Assembly (NCBI GenBank): GCA_022009975.1
Contig: CP091733.1
Location: forward strand, 327,001 to 391,000
Reading direction: 5' to 3'
Length of the DNA: 64,000 nt
Origin: Phocaeicola vulgatus
GTDB taxonomy: Bacteria; Bacteroidota; Bacteroidia; Bacteroidales; Tannerellaceae
Below the pieces are notes generated by a model. It had not been told where the DNA came from. It made no database searches and saw only the letters and a list, made by a program, of their open reading frames with translations. How positions within the stretch are numbered: the stretch's first letter is position 1; each line of letters starts with the position of its first letter. Below are positions 27,359 through 35,766 of the stretch, piece after piece. The translations under genes and the position numbers were made by a program.

Positions 27359-27514
27359 ATGAAAAAGTTAATTTTAAGTGCAGCGTTAGCCTGCGCATTC
27401 TTCTCTTGTTCAGAAGATGCTGATGTAGTAACAAATGAGTTAAATGAATCCGCTGTTTTGGCGACAACAGTAAATCAAATTCATTCAAACGGAGTTTTAT
27501 TTAATGTAAATTAG
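27359..27514 (+). CDS. 51-residue lipoprotein, copy B
   Basis: Starts MKKLILSAALACAFFSCSED and ends HSNGVLFNVN. It differs from copy A (3362-3517) by a few residues only, with the frame kept. It follows the DUF3244 gene by 18 bp. The mature part after the lipobox Cys is about 34 residues. No family is recognised. Confidence 0.6.
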   Translation: MKKLILSAALACAFFSCSEDADVVTNELNESAVLATTVNQIHSNGVLFNVN

Positions 27515-27626
27515 TGTTAAGGTTGTAGTGCTTTTTACAGAAGTATTATATCAAATATAGACGATTTTTATTTGAAGAAAATTAGTGCAGTATTTTTTTA
27601 ATCAATAGTTTTTAACATATAGAGAG

Positions 27627-28243
27627 ATGAAGAAGAAAGTGTTTTTTTAGTAGTAATGTGTTTGTTAGTATTGGTTGCTTGTAATAATGAAGATTTTTGA
27701 GCAACTTCAAATGCAATCAAGTTCAATGACAAAGGATATTATAGAATTACAAAAAAACAGACATCATAGATATCACAAAAAGAAGTATGGCGTAATATAA
27801 TGTCTTCTAAAGGAGAGTTTATTGAATATGAAAATCCTTTAAATTTAAATAGAATGACAATAGAAAACAAATCTGTTTATGGATATACATCTTGCTCTGC
27901 TAGAGAAGGAAAAAACAACTTAAAAGCTCGTTTTTCACAAAGTGCTTGCAATATTATGGGAATACCTTATGGCGTTTATATTGTCGATTTTTGTGAAGCA
28001 AAAATCAAGATAAATTTAGCGACAGGCGAACAGTTTCTATATGTTGATGAATCTCCTAACTGTGGATTTAAGCCCGATATGGAGTCAACAAGGGGGTATG
28101 CTATGTCTATGACAAGTAATGTAGTTATATTAACGACTTATCTAACACATATAAAATATGATGCATTAGGAAAAAATGTCAATAAATGGTGGCCTGTCAC
28201 TCCAAATGATTTAGTATGGGATTATAAGATATTATTACCATGA
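27627..28243 (+). pseudogene. Lipoprotein gene with internal stops, longer copy
   Basis: ATG at 27627; the T run at 27641-27647 has 7 T where the other copy (5076) has 5. With that corrected the frame reads through a lipobox (VACNNEDF) and then meets TGA (27698) and TAG (27767) before the long open part from 27800 (MSSKGEFIEYENPLNLNRMT ... DLVWDYKILLP, 147 residues). All three segments are in one frame. Either the intact 147-residue part is used alone from 27800 or the gene is decayed. No family is recognised. It ends 2 bp before barrel c2. Confidence 0.5.
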
Positions 28244-28245
28244 TA

Positions 28246-28878
28246 ATGCTAAATAAAATATTAAAAACACTCTTCTGTGTGTTGTTTTGCAGTAATCTGT
28301 CTGCCCAATGGAGCATAGGGGGAAAGGCGGGCATGAACTTTTCTAATTTATATGGAGGAGAAAAGGCTAAGTACATGAAACAGCGAATAGGATTCAATAT
28401 AGGTGCTGTAAGTGATTATTGCATTAATGACAGATTTTCACTTCTTGGTGAACTATTATTAGCTCAATATGCTGTTAAATATGACAATGTATTGTCCAAT
28501 TTAGATAATTTATCAAGTGGAAGTCAATTAAAATCTATCAATAATGCTTCCATTCATAGTTATTATATAGATGTTCCTATATTGGTCAAATTCAGACCTT
28601 TTAAGCAGGTAAAAGGTCTGAATATGGAATTTGGCATTCAGCCAGGTTTTTTCCTGAAAGAGAGAATTAACGATGGGAAACAGACATACAAACAAACTGA
28701 TTTATATGAACGCAAAGTTGTCAATTGCTCCTTTGTCTGTGGTTTGGCTTTCGAAATTCCTGCTAACTGCTATTTTGATGCACGGTATGTTCGTGGAGTT
28801 TCAGATGAATACAAGCAGTATAGTGGGATGAAGAAACATGCTATCCAACTATCTTTAGGTTATTTGTTTAGATTGTAA
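28246..28878 (+). CDS. Outer-membrane beta-barrel protein c, copy 2
   Basis: 210 residues from 28246 (ATG at 28240 also possible): MLNKILKTLFCVLFCSNLSA signal peptide, QWSIGGKAGMNFSNLYGG, and strand patterns YIDVPILVKFRPF, LNMEFGIQPGFFLKE, CYFDARYVRG, ending QLSLGYLFRL. A porin-family (PorT-like) small barrel. Intact, unlike copy 1. It follows the lipoprotein gene by 2 bp and precedes TPR gene 3. Confidence 0.75.
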   Translation: MLNKILKTLFCVLFCSNLSAQWSIGGKAGMNFSNLYGGEKAKYMKQRIGFNIGAVSDYCINDRFSLLGELLLAQYAVKYDNVLSNLDNLSSGSQLKSINNASIHSYYIDVPILVKFRPFKQVKGLNMEFGIQPGFFLKERINDGKQTYKQTDLYERKVVNCSFVCGLAFEIPANCYFDARYVRGVSDEYKQYSGMKKHAIQLSLGYLFRL

Positions 28879-28986
28879 TACGTTCCTTTTTTCTTAAGGT
28901 AACGATTAGTTATAGGGGAAAACTTGTTGCATGCATTGAAATGTCTGCGGCAAGTTTTTATTTATCACAAAGGCTCTTTACCAAAG

Positions 28987-29021
28987 TTTGTTTTTCTTGA
29001 GAAATAATTCTTTTTCTTTGC
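28987..29021 (+). promoter_or_regulatory. Promoter of TPR gene 3
   Basis: TTTG at 28987-28990 and TTTCTTTGC at 29013-29021. The spacing reads 22 here because two runs carry one extra T each relative to the copies before TPR genes 1 and 2. Confidence 0.45.
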
Positions 29022-29042
29022 AGCGTCAAAAAGCGGTGGAGC

Positions 29043-30761
29043 ATGGATAATATAAAATCAATTATAGTACTATTATTCTTTTGGTTAGCGGCGGGCTGTA
29101 CGTCCTCCGAGATCCAAAAGGAGGTTTCTCTTATCAACCAAGCGGAATCGTTGCTCCAGTCGGATCCGCATCAAGCTCATGCCCTTTTGGATAGTGTCAA
29201 GTATCCAGGCGACTTAAGCGACAAAGACTTGACAAAGTGGTGTTTGTCCTTTGGAAAATTGGCAGACAGCATCCATACTGAACTTCCTTGGAGTTATTAT
29301 TTGGAACGCTCTTGGGAATATTCTCATAAAAAGAAGTTGCCTGAATGTGCCACCATCGGATTATATCTTGGCAGGTCATATATGGAAGAAAAAGATGTGG
29401 AGAAAGCTATGAAAGTCTATTTGCAAGCTTTGGATATCGCCTTGCAAAGGAAAGATTACAACCTCGCTGGATATATAAGCAGTTATTCTGCAGATGTGTA
29501 TGAGTTTCAATATGACTATTTGTTGGCAAAAGATAAATATTTGCAAGCGGCTGATTATTTTAAGCAGGCAGGAAATAAACGGAGTGAAGGATTGGCTTTA
29601 GCAGAAGTTGGTAAAATGTATGTTTTTTCTGATTCGATAGATGCCGGATTGCAGCAAATATTAAACTCGAAAAGAATATTTGAAAGTATTAATAATAAAC
29701 GATGTATATCTTTGTCTTATAATCATATTGGTAATGTGTACATGTATTTGAAAAAATATGATTTGGCAGAAGAACACTTCTTGAAATCAATAGAAATAGG
29801 AGATGATGAGAACTCCAGCAGTTATTTGGCTCTTGCAGGAGTTTATACAAACTTATCCCAATGGGAAAAAGCTCTAGACTGTTTAGAAAAGGCTAAGAAA
29901 CCCTCTTTAAATAAGAATGTCCAAAACGATATTTTCTATCATTATTATTTAATATATAACGCTCAAGGGAAATATAAAGAAGCTGTTAGTTATTTGGATA
30001 AGTATGTGGATTTAATAGCAGGCTCGACTAAGACCAGAAACAAATCGAAAGTGGCATCAATTGAGAATAGATACAGACAATCCAAATATCAAATGGATAA
30101 TATCCAACTCAAAGCAGATAAAGCGCAGCTAAAACTGTTAGGCGTATTAGGCTTATTATTGATTGTAATAGTTTTCGCCTATTTCCGTTCCCGCTTTTCT
30201 AAAAAGATTTATCACCAAAGATTGGAATTAGAACGTAAAAATGTTTCGTTGTCCGATTTGCAAAAACGTTTAACAGATAGCAAAATAGCCTTGAATCGTT
30301 CGCTTGCTGAATTAAGGAATAAACAGCAAACTTTGGATATGGTGGCAGATTACCAAAATAAAATCAATGATATCGTTTTTTTAATCCAACAAATAAAATC
30401 GCAACGCTTAACTTTTTTCAAGGAGGCGGCCATTACCCAAAAACTCATAAAATTATCCAGCTCTGTTGTGCCGAATAAAACCGGGAAATCATTGACAGAA
30501 CAGGACTGGGAAGAAGTCATGAACTTATTAAACTTCTCTTATCCCAAGGTGATAAAGAAAGGCTTTGAAGTGAATCTGACCAAAACAGAGAGAGAACTGT
30601 ACTATTTGTCATTGTTTGATTTGGGCGCAAGTGGTGAAGCTGTTCTGATGGGATGTAGTGTGGATGCCATTAATAAATGTAGGCAGCGCATACGTAAAAA
30701 ACTATCCATACCCAGCAGAGAAATAACTTTGTATCAATTCTTAGTGGATTTGAAAGAATGA
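29043..30761 (+). CDS. TPR sensor / transmembrane / HTH regulator, copy 3 (intact)
   Basis: 572 residues, the only unbroken copy. Lipoprotein-type leader with LAAGC (Cys 19). TPR-like helix pairs at about 30-340 (for example GLYLGRSYMEEKDVEKAMKV, YNHIGNVYMYLKKYDLAEEH, YNAQGKYKEAVSYLDKYVDL). Membrane helix at about 363-383 (LLGVLGLLLIVIVFAYF). Coiled coil at about 390-450. C-terminal LuxR-like HTH at about 515-565 (LTKTERELYYLSLF; MGCSVDAINKCRQRIRKKLS). The first ~63 codons and the leader match copies 1 and 2 nearly exactly; the sensor part is distinct. This suggests the same output wiring with different input specificity. Regulated genes are inferred to be the neighbouring cassettes. Confidence 0.75.
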   Translation: MDNIKSIIVLLFFWLAAGCTSSEIQKEVSLINQAESLLQSDPHQAHALLDSVKYPGDLSDKDLTKWCLSFGKLADSIHTELPWSYYLERSWEYSHKKKLPECATIGLYLGRSYMEEKDVEKAMKVYLQALDIALQRKDYNLAGYISSYSADVYEFQYDYLLAKDKYLQAADYFKQAGNKRSEGLALAEVGKMYVFSDSIDAGLQQILNSKRIFESINNKRCISLSYNHIGNVYMYLKKYDLAEEHFLKSIEIGDDENSSSYLALAGVYTNLSQWEKALDCLEKAKKPSLNKNVQNDIFYHYYLIYNAQGKYKEAVSYLDKYVDLIAGSTKTRNKSKVASIENRYRQSKYQMDNIQLKADKAQLKLLGVLGLLLIVIVFAYFRSRFSKKIYHQRLELERKNVSLSDLQKRLTDSKIALNRSLAELRNKQQTLDMVADYQNKINDIVFLIQQIKSQRLTFFKEAAITQKLIKLSSSVVPNKTGKSLTEQDWEEVMNLLNFSYPKVIKKGFEVNLTKTERELYYLSLFDLGASGEAVLMGCSVDAINKCRQRIRKKLSIPSREITLYQFLVDLKE

Positions 30762-30763
30762 TA

Positions 30764-30924
30764 GACTGTGTGTCGTAATTGCAAACTGCTGCGTTGTTTT
30801 TGGAATTCGACTTCAGTCATTTACATCAGTAAACTTCTTCCGTTCTCGTCTTCTCCGCTTTGTATTTGACTAATTCTGACACACCTTATAGGGACAGCAT
30901 CAAAACAATCGTTTTGACACAGCT
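30764..30924 (+). repeat. Interspersed ~150-bp intergenic repeat, copy 1
   Basis: Starts with GTGTGTCGTAATTGCAAACT and ends with the hairpin TCAAAAC-aatc-GTTTTGA (30900-30917). Related copies: 44318-44415 (partial), 54055-54216 (inverted), 59017-59167; shorter hairpin-only relatives at 36971-37018 and 55251-55287. It lies directly behind the stop of TPR gene 3, so it may act as a terminator. 30925-31010 holds nothing else recognisable. Confidence 0.65.
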
Positions 30925-31014
30925 ACATCTTTTATTGTTTATTCAATCCAAAGCAAGCCCAATTCTACGAGTTTTTTAGGTAAATTCCTCAATTGTCCTA
31001 ATCTTTATTTGTAA

Positions 31015-31095
31015 ACTGCTGATAATCAGTAGTGCCTTGTCCTATTGTTTTTCGCCATTATAATTGCAAACGGAGTAAAATCCATCTATGTTTGC
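31015..31095 (+). promoter_or_regulatory. Palindromic operator and promoter of barrel b2
   Basis: ACTGCTGAT-A-ATCAGTAGT at 31015-31033, TTG at 31064-31066, 20 bp, TATGTTTGC at 31087-31095; the same spacing as the three other sites. The following bases carry the same DUF3244 3'-end scar as before barrel b1. Confidence 0.7.
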
Positions 31096-31181
31096 AGCGA
31101 AATTCAAACTTAAACTGAAACGGTGGATTGATTGTTCCATTGTGGGGTGAATTAATTATTAACAATTTAAAGCATTAGAAA

Positions 31182-31796
31182 ATGAGAAATCTATTAAGTT
31201 TGCTATTCTGTTTATTATTGGTTTCAGTGAATCTCCATTCACAAAACAAGTCGGGAATAATAGTAGGAAGTGGTATAGGATTTGAGAGCTATTCCACAAA
31301 TACAAACAGCAAAGATTTTAAGATCGGCATCAAAAACAAAATCAGTTACAATTATGATGTGCAACTTGGCTACCGTTTCCGGTTTGAAGCGGGCAATGCT
31401 CCTACATCTAAAATATTCTTTGACGTTGACCCGTTGCTTAAATTACAGGCTTTTAAAACCACAAAAGAATATCCAACCGGCAAAGGTGGTTACAATTCTC
31501 CTTCCGTAGAAGCGCATGATATCAACTTCCAATTTGCAATATCCCCGTCTGCAAATTATAGGATAACGAATCGTTTGTTTGCCGGAGTTGGTGTTGAACC
31601 GACATGGAACATTGTGACTAACGGAAAGCATTTCGATATTCCAGCCTTCTGCAGGGTCGGTTATAGTTTCAAGAGAGTGGAATTGGCATTGACATATCGC
31701 CAAGGCTTCTTGAATGTTTTGGACAAAGATGCGTTTGACAAAGGGCGTGCTTCGGACTTGAATATAAGTCTATTCATCCCGTTGTTCACCAAGTAA
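31182..31796 (+). CDS. Outer-membrane beta-barrel protein b, copy 2
   Basis: 204 residues, the same protein as 4446-5060: signal peptide MRNLLSLLFCLLLVSVNLHS and barrel strands ending LNISLFIPLFTK. The near-absence of silent differences between the two copies, 27 kb apart and in the same orientation, points to a recent duplication or to ongoing gene conversion. Expression is likely driven from the promoter at 31064-31095. Ligand unknown. Confidence 0.75.
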   Translation: MRNLLSLLFCLLLVSVNLHSQNKSGIIVGSGIGFESYSTNTNSKDFKIGIKNKISYNYDVQLGYRFRFEAGNAPTSKIFFDVDPLLKLQAFKTTKEYPTGKGGYNSPSVEAHDINFQFAISPSANYRITNRLFAGVGVEPTWNIVTNGKHFDIPAFCRVGYSFKRVELALTYRQGFLNVLDKDAFDKGRASDLNISLFIPLFTK

Positions 31797-31935
31797 CATC
31801 TATAAAGTAAAAGAAAGAAGCGATGCCGATATTGGACAATTGGGTTTCTTCATAAGTTCCATGATTTGAAAAATATTATGGTAAAAGTAATTTTTGGATA
31901 ACAATTGCCGTTAAATAAAAAAAGATAACAAACAA

Positions 31936-31978
31936 AGCGTTTCCAAACAATCGGGTTGAATCATTGTTTGGAAATGCT
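31936..31978. terminator. Long hairpin before barrel d
   Basis: AGCGTTTCCAAACAAT (31936-31951) pairs with ATTGTTTGGAAATGCT (31963-31978) with one G-T pair. It may terminate barrel b2 or form a leader structure, since it ends 20 bp before the ATG at 31998. Confidence 0.6.
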
Positions 31979-31997
31979 TGCTAATTAATTTTATGAC

Positions 31998-32477
31998 ATG
32001 AAAAAAATTTAGTATTAATTGTTTCTTTATCATGGTTGGGATTATCTGCTTTTTGCTCAGCAGAAAGCGATTGAAATCGAGCCTCGTGCTGGCTTCTCTT
32101 TCCAGTCATCAAGCCGCTATTCTTCAGACAGCCGTTCCGGATTTAACGTAGGAGTATTAACTTCATTCCAGGTAAACAACCGTTTTTATATCAGTCCGGG
32201 GATAAGCTGCGTAGGTCTGAACAACCATTCTTACAAGAATACTTATTGCGTCATTCCCGTCTATGCCACATACAAACTGCCCGTCAAGAAAGTCGTTTGG
32301 GATTTCAATGTCGGACCTCACGGCCAATTGGGTGCTGACTGCGATATGGGAATATCAGCAGAAGTGGGTGCGGCTTATCAACACTGGCATCTTGCGGTTA
32401 ATACTTTTCAAAACATCATCAAAGACACCGACCGTTTCTTTGGGATAAGTTTGGGATATCAGTTTCATCTGCGGTAA
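31998..32477 (+). CDS. Small outer-membrane beta-barrel protein d (two compensating slips in the signal peptide)
   Basis: The body from about 32060 is open to 32477: KAIEIEPRAGFSFQSS, FNVGVLTSFQVNNRFYISPG, YCVIPVYATYKLP, FFGISLGYQFHL. A signal peptide (LVLIVSLSWLGLSAFAQQ) appears only if the A7 run at 32000-32007 had one more A and the T5 run near 32050 one T fewer. I therefore place the start at 31998 rather than at the in-frame TTG 32019. Same porin-like family as the other barrels in this array, and the last member before the lipoprotein gene at 32930. Confidence 0.6.
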
Positions 32478-32560
32478 AATACAACCCATGGGATTAAACA
32501 TGGATTACTGCAAGATAAAGTAAAATCAACTTTGTTAATATTACAGAGTCCATTAAATCT

Positions 32561-32588
32561 ACCATTTTGCTGACGTCAACAAAATGGT
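32561..32588. repeat. 28-bp palindrome, intergenic copy
   Basis: ACCATTTTGCTGAC followed by GTCAACAAAATGGT: one mismatch from perfect symmetry and one base different from the palindrome inside dinD at 107-134. It lies in the 450-bp gap between barrel d and the next lipoprotein gene. Confidence 0.7.
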
Positions 32589-32690
32589 ATGCTGTTTCTT
32601 GGTCTACATTTACGCATGCTATTTATCTAAACTCATTCCTATAACTATCTCATTATAAACGTTTTTCAATTTTGTTAATGGTGGCATTTT

Positions 32691-32794
32691 AAAACATACC
32701 GTTGTTTTAAAAAAAACATTGGACGTTTTTGAAAAAACATTGGACATTTTCAAAAATTCCTCGTGATGTTTTTGAAAAAACAACGGTATGTTTT
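32691..32794. repeat. 104-bp MITE-like inverted-repeat element, copy A
   Basis: Ends AAAACATACCGTTGTTTT (32691-32708) and AAAACAACGGTATGTTTT (32777-32794) are exact complements. The interior has two direct copies of AAAAAACATTGGAC and a CCTCGTGATG core. A second copy, over 95% alike by eye, is at 44180-44283. No coding capacity. Confidence 0.75.
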
Positions 32795-32929
32795 TTTTGA
32801 TGTTTTCGACATGTTTTTTTCAATGGGTCGGGAGGCTTTTTTTGACAATTATCTTGCATAATGTTTGGATTGCTTGTGATTTTTTTTATATTGCGAAAAT
32901 TTATGTTACAATATATAAATAACAAGATT

Positions 32930-33427
32930 ATGGGAAAAATAGAATTATTACTGCTTATGCTTTTGTCCTTCCTTTTTATTTCCTGTGATAAAGAGGTAGA
33001 CCCGGGAAAAGTCATCATAGAACACATGATAACTGTGGCATTGGTTGACAAAGAAGGGAATGAATTATTGAATGTGGAAAATGAAAATGCTTATGATCCT
33101 GCAAAAATACGTATTTATAAAGTCCAAGATGGGAAAGAGACGTTGTATGCAGATGGAACCCAAGACCTTGTTTTTGGCGTTAATTTTTTAGGCGAGGATG
33201 TTGCTACTGGACATTACTATACAAACTTGATTGTCGTCTATACCGATATCATTCAGGATAACCATTCGACCGTCATTGTCAAATGGAATGAACAGGAAGC
33301 TGACACGGTTGTATGCGAAGTGGACCCTTCATGGTATGACAATATCCGTAAAGTTTACATAAACGGGGAACTTTTATGGGACAGAAATAAAAGTAAAGAT
33401 GGACCGATATTCACTCTTGTAAAATAG
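32930..33427 (+). CDS. Secreted lipoprotein of unknown function
   Basis: 165 residues from the ATG at 32930, which puts a signal peptide with lipobox (MGKIELLLLMLLSFLFISCD) at the N-terminus. The mature part has MITVALVDKEGNELLNVENE, YDPAKIRIYKVQDGKETLYA and VIVKWNEQEADTVVCEVDPS: beta-rich, similar in style to the small Bacteroidota lipoproteins whose strands resemble surface-layer or transthyretin-like folds. I do not recognise the exact family. It stands alone between the MITE-like repeat and the sialate operon. Confidence 0.65.
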   Translation: MGKIELLLLMLLSFLFISCDKEVDPGKVIIEHMITVALVDKEGNELLNVENENAYDPAKIRIYKVQDGKETLYADGTQDLVFGVNFLGEDVATGHYYTNLIVVYTDIIQDNHSTVIVKWNEQEADTVVCEVDPSWYDNIRKVYINGELLWDRNKSKDGPIFTLVK

Positions 33428-33524
33428 TGGGTATGCAGTGCCTATCCATATATTCCCTCTCGGTCATTTAGCTGTAGTTGCCGAAATACTCTTTTTCAAA
33501 TAGAGGAATCTTAGGAAAATAATT

Positions 33525-33553
33525 GTAAGTTTGTAGCTGAATTACAAACTTAC
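33525..33553. promoter_or_regulatory. Inverted-repeat operator candidate upstream of nanT
   Basis: GTAAGTTTGTA (33525-33535) and its exact complement TACAAACTTAC (33543-33553) with a 7-bp spacer, ending 12 bp before the nanT ATG. The left arm contains TAAGTTTG, which fits a -7 box, so a repressor bound here would cover the promoter. No -33 box is evident. Confidence 0.55.
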
Positions 33554-33565
33554 AAAACATTAATA

Positions 33566-34792
33566 ATGATAAATAGAAAATTTTACCCATGGTTGATTGT
33601 TGCGCTTCTTTGGGTTGTTGCACTTCTTAACTATATGGATAGGCAGATGCTCTCCACGATGCAGGCGGAGATGAAGGTAGATATCGTGGAATTACAACAA
33701 GCCGAGGCCTTTGGTGCTTTGATGGCGGTTTTCCTTTGGGTTTATGGACTGGTCAGTCCCTTTGCGGGCATTGTGGCTGACAGGATTAGTCGTAAGAAAT
33801 TGGTGGTAGGCAGTCTCTTTGTTTGGTCGTTGGTGACCTGCCTTATGGGATACGCCTCCAATTTCCAACAACTCTATCTGTTGCGGGCATTGATGGGAAT
33901 CAGCGAGGCCCTTTATATCCCTTCAGCCTTGTCGTTGATAGCCGATTGGCATGAAGGCAAATCGAGGTCTTTGGCCATTGGCATTCACATGACTGGTTTA
34001 TATGTAGGTCAAGCGGTCGGAGGATTTGGCGCAACGGTGGCTGCGGCGTTCTCTTGGCACGCCACTTTCCAGTGGTTTGGTATCATCGGGATTGTTTATT
34101 CCATCGTGTTGCTATTGCTGTTGCACGACAAGGTAGTAGAGAATACGGCAGCCTCACAAACAGCCCCTGCCAAAGGCGGACTGTTCAAAGGTTTGTCGGT
34201 CGTGCTTTCCACTTGGGCATTTTGGGTTATCTTGTTTTATTTCGCAGTGCCCTCCCTTCCCGGTTGGGCGACCAAGAACTGGCTTCCTACTTTGTTCTCC
34301 GAGAACTTAGGCATTCCGATGTCACAGGCAGGGCCGATGTCAACCATCACGATAGCCGTCTCTTCATTGGTCGGAGTCATCTTTGGGGGCATACTCTCCG
34401 ACAAGTGGGTGCAGCGTAACATCCGCGGACGTGTGTACACGAGTGCCATCGGATTGGGAATGACCATACCTGCACTTGTCCTCTTGGGCTTTGGACATAG
34501 TTTGGTGGCAGTGGTAGGAGCCGGCTTGCTCTTCGGTGTTGGTTACGGTATGTTTGATGCCAACAATATGCCTATCCTTTGTCAGATTATCTCAGCCAAA
34601 TACAGGGCGACGGCATACGGAGTCATGAACATGGTGGGCGTGTTTGTCGGAGCCATGGTGACGCAGGTGATGGGCAAATGTTCGGATGGAGGCAGTTTGG
34701 GATTTGCCTTTGCCGTCTTGGGCGTTGTTGTCGTCTTGGCGTTAGCCCTCCAATTGGTATGCTTGAAACCGACAACGGATAATATGGAATGA
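33566..34792 (+). CDS. nanT: Sialic-acid transporter, major facilitator superfamily
   Basis: 408 residues with twelve membrane helices. MFS signatures: LNYMDRQMLSTMQAEM in helix 1 and the loop 2-3 motif GIVADRISRKKLVVG. The first gene of the operon; the lyase gene follows after 32 bp and the epimerase gene after that. In Bacteroides fragilis and Tannerella an MFS protein of this type (NanT) imports free N-acetylneuraminate across the inner membrane by proton symport. Substrate is assigned from the neighbours, not from the sequence alone. The frame is intact. Confidence 0.85.
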   Translation: MINRKFYPWLIVALLWVVALLNYMDRQMLSTMQAEMKVDIVELQQAEAFGALMAVFLWVYGLVSPFAGIVADRISRKKLVVGSLFVWSLVTCLMGYASNFQQLYLLRALMGISEALYIPSALSLIADWHEGKSRSLAIGIHMTGLYVGQAVGGFGATVAAAFSWHATFQWFGIIGIVYSIVLLLLLHDKVVENTAASQTAPAKGGLFKGLSVVLSTWAFWVILFYFAVPSLPGWATKNWLPTLFSENLGIPMSQAGPMSTITIAVSSLVGVIFGGILSDKWVQRNIRGRVYTSAIGLGMTIPALVLLGFGHSLVAVVGAGLLFGVGYGMFDANNMPILCQIISAKYRATAYGVMNMVGVFVGAMVTQVMGKCSDGGSLGFAFAVLGVVVVLALALQLVCLKPTTDNME

Positions 34793-34824
34793 TTCTATTT
34801 TAATTAACATTACTATATATAATT

Positions 34825-35742
34825 GTGGAAAAGATTATTGGATTAATAGATGCACCGTTTACTCCTTTTTATGCAAACGGTGATGTGAATTTGGAACCTA
34901 TCGAGGCTTATGCCAAGATGCTTCAGAAGAATGGTCTTAAGGGTGTTTTCATCAATGGTTCCTCCGGCGAGGGCTATATGTTGACTACCGAGGAGAGAAT
35001 GCGCCTTGCTGAAAAATGGGTGGAGGTCGCTCCGAAAGAATTCAAGATTATCGTCCATGTGGGCAGTTGCTGCCTTCGTGAGAGCCGCCGTTTGGCAGAG
35101 CATGCACAGAAGTTAGGTGTTTGGGGCATCGGTTCGATGGCACCTCCGTTCCCGCACATCGGCCGCATCGAGGAGTTGGTGAAATATTGCGAGGAGATAG
35201 CTTCCGCAGCTCCCGAACTTCCTTTCTATTACTACCATATTCCTGCTTTCAACGGCGCATTCTTGCCTATGCTGGACTTGTTGAAGGCTGTGGATGGACG
35301 TATTCCTAACTTTGCCGGTATCAAATACACTTTCGAGAGCCTGTATGAGTACAACCAGTGCCGTTTGTACAAGGATGGCAAGTTCGACATGCTTCACGGA
35401 CAGGACGAAACGATTCTCCCAAGTTTGGCTCAAGGCGGTGCACAAGGCGGTATCGGTGGAACAACCAACTACAATGGTAAAGAGTTGGTAGGAATCATCG
35501 AAGCATGGAAGAAAGGCGACATCGAGACAGCCCGTGAAAAGCAGAACTTCGCACAGGAGGTCATCAATGTGATTTGCCATTATCGTGGTAACATCGTGGG
35601 CGGCAAGCGCATTATGAAATTGATGGGCTTCGACTTGGGACCTAACCGTGTGCCTTTCCGCAACATGACGGACGAAGAGGAGTTGGCGATGAAGAAAGAG
35701 CTGGAAGATATCCACTTCTTCGATCGTTGCAACCAGTTTTAA
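34825..35742 (+). CDS. nanA: N-acetylneuraminate lyase
   Basis: 305 residues beginning at GTG 34825. DHDPS/NAL family (beta/alpha)8 barrel: GSSGEGYMLTTEER (substrate carboxylate loop), YYYHIP with Tyr 137, and GIKYTF with the Schiff-base Lys 167. It closely matches the Bacteroides NanL/NanA sequence pattern, including ILPSLAQGGAQGGIGGTTNY. It splits Neu5Ac into pyruvate and N-acetylmannosamine in the cytoplasm. It lies 32 bp behind nanT and 24 bp before the epimerase gene, clearly one operon. Confidence in function is high. Confidence 0.93.
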   Translation: MEKIIGLIDAPFTPFYANGDVNLEPIEAYAKMLQKNGLKGVFINGSSGEGYMLTTEERMRLAEKWVEVAPKEFKIIVHVGSCCLRESRRLAEHAQKLGVWGIGSMAPPFPHIGRIEELVKYCEEIASAAPELPFYYYHIPAFNGAFLPMLDLLKAVDGRIPNFAGIKYTFESLYEYNQCRLYKDGKFDMLHGQDETILPSLAQGGAQGGIGGTTNYNGKELVGIIEAWKKGDIETAREKQNFAQEVINVICHYRGNIVGGKRIMKLMGFDLGPNRVPFRNMTDEEELAMKKELEDIHFFDRCNQF

Positions 35743-35766
35743 GTAGAACCTCTTAAACAAACGGTT

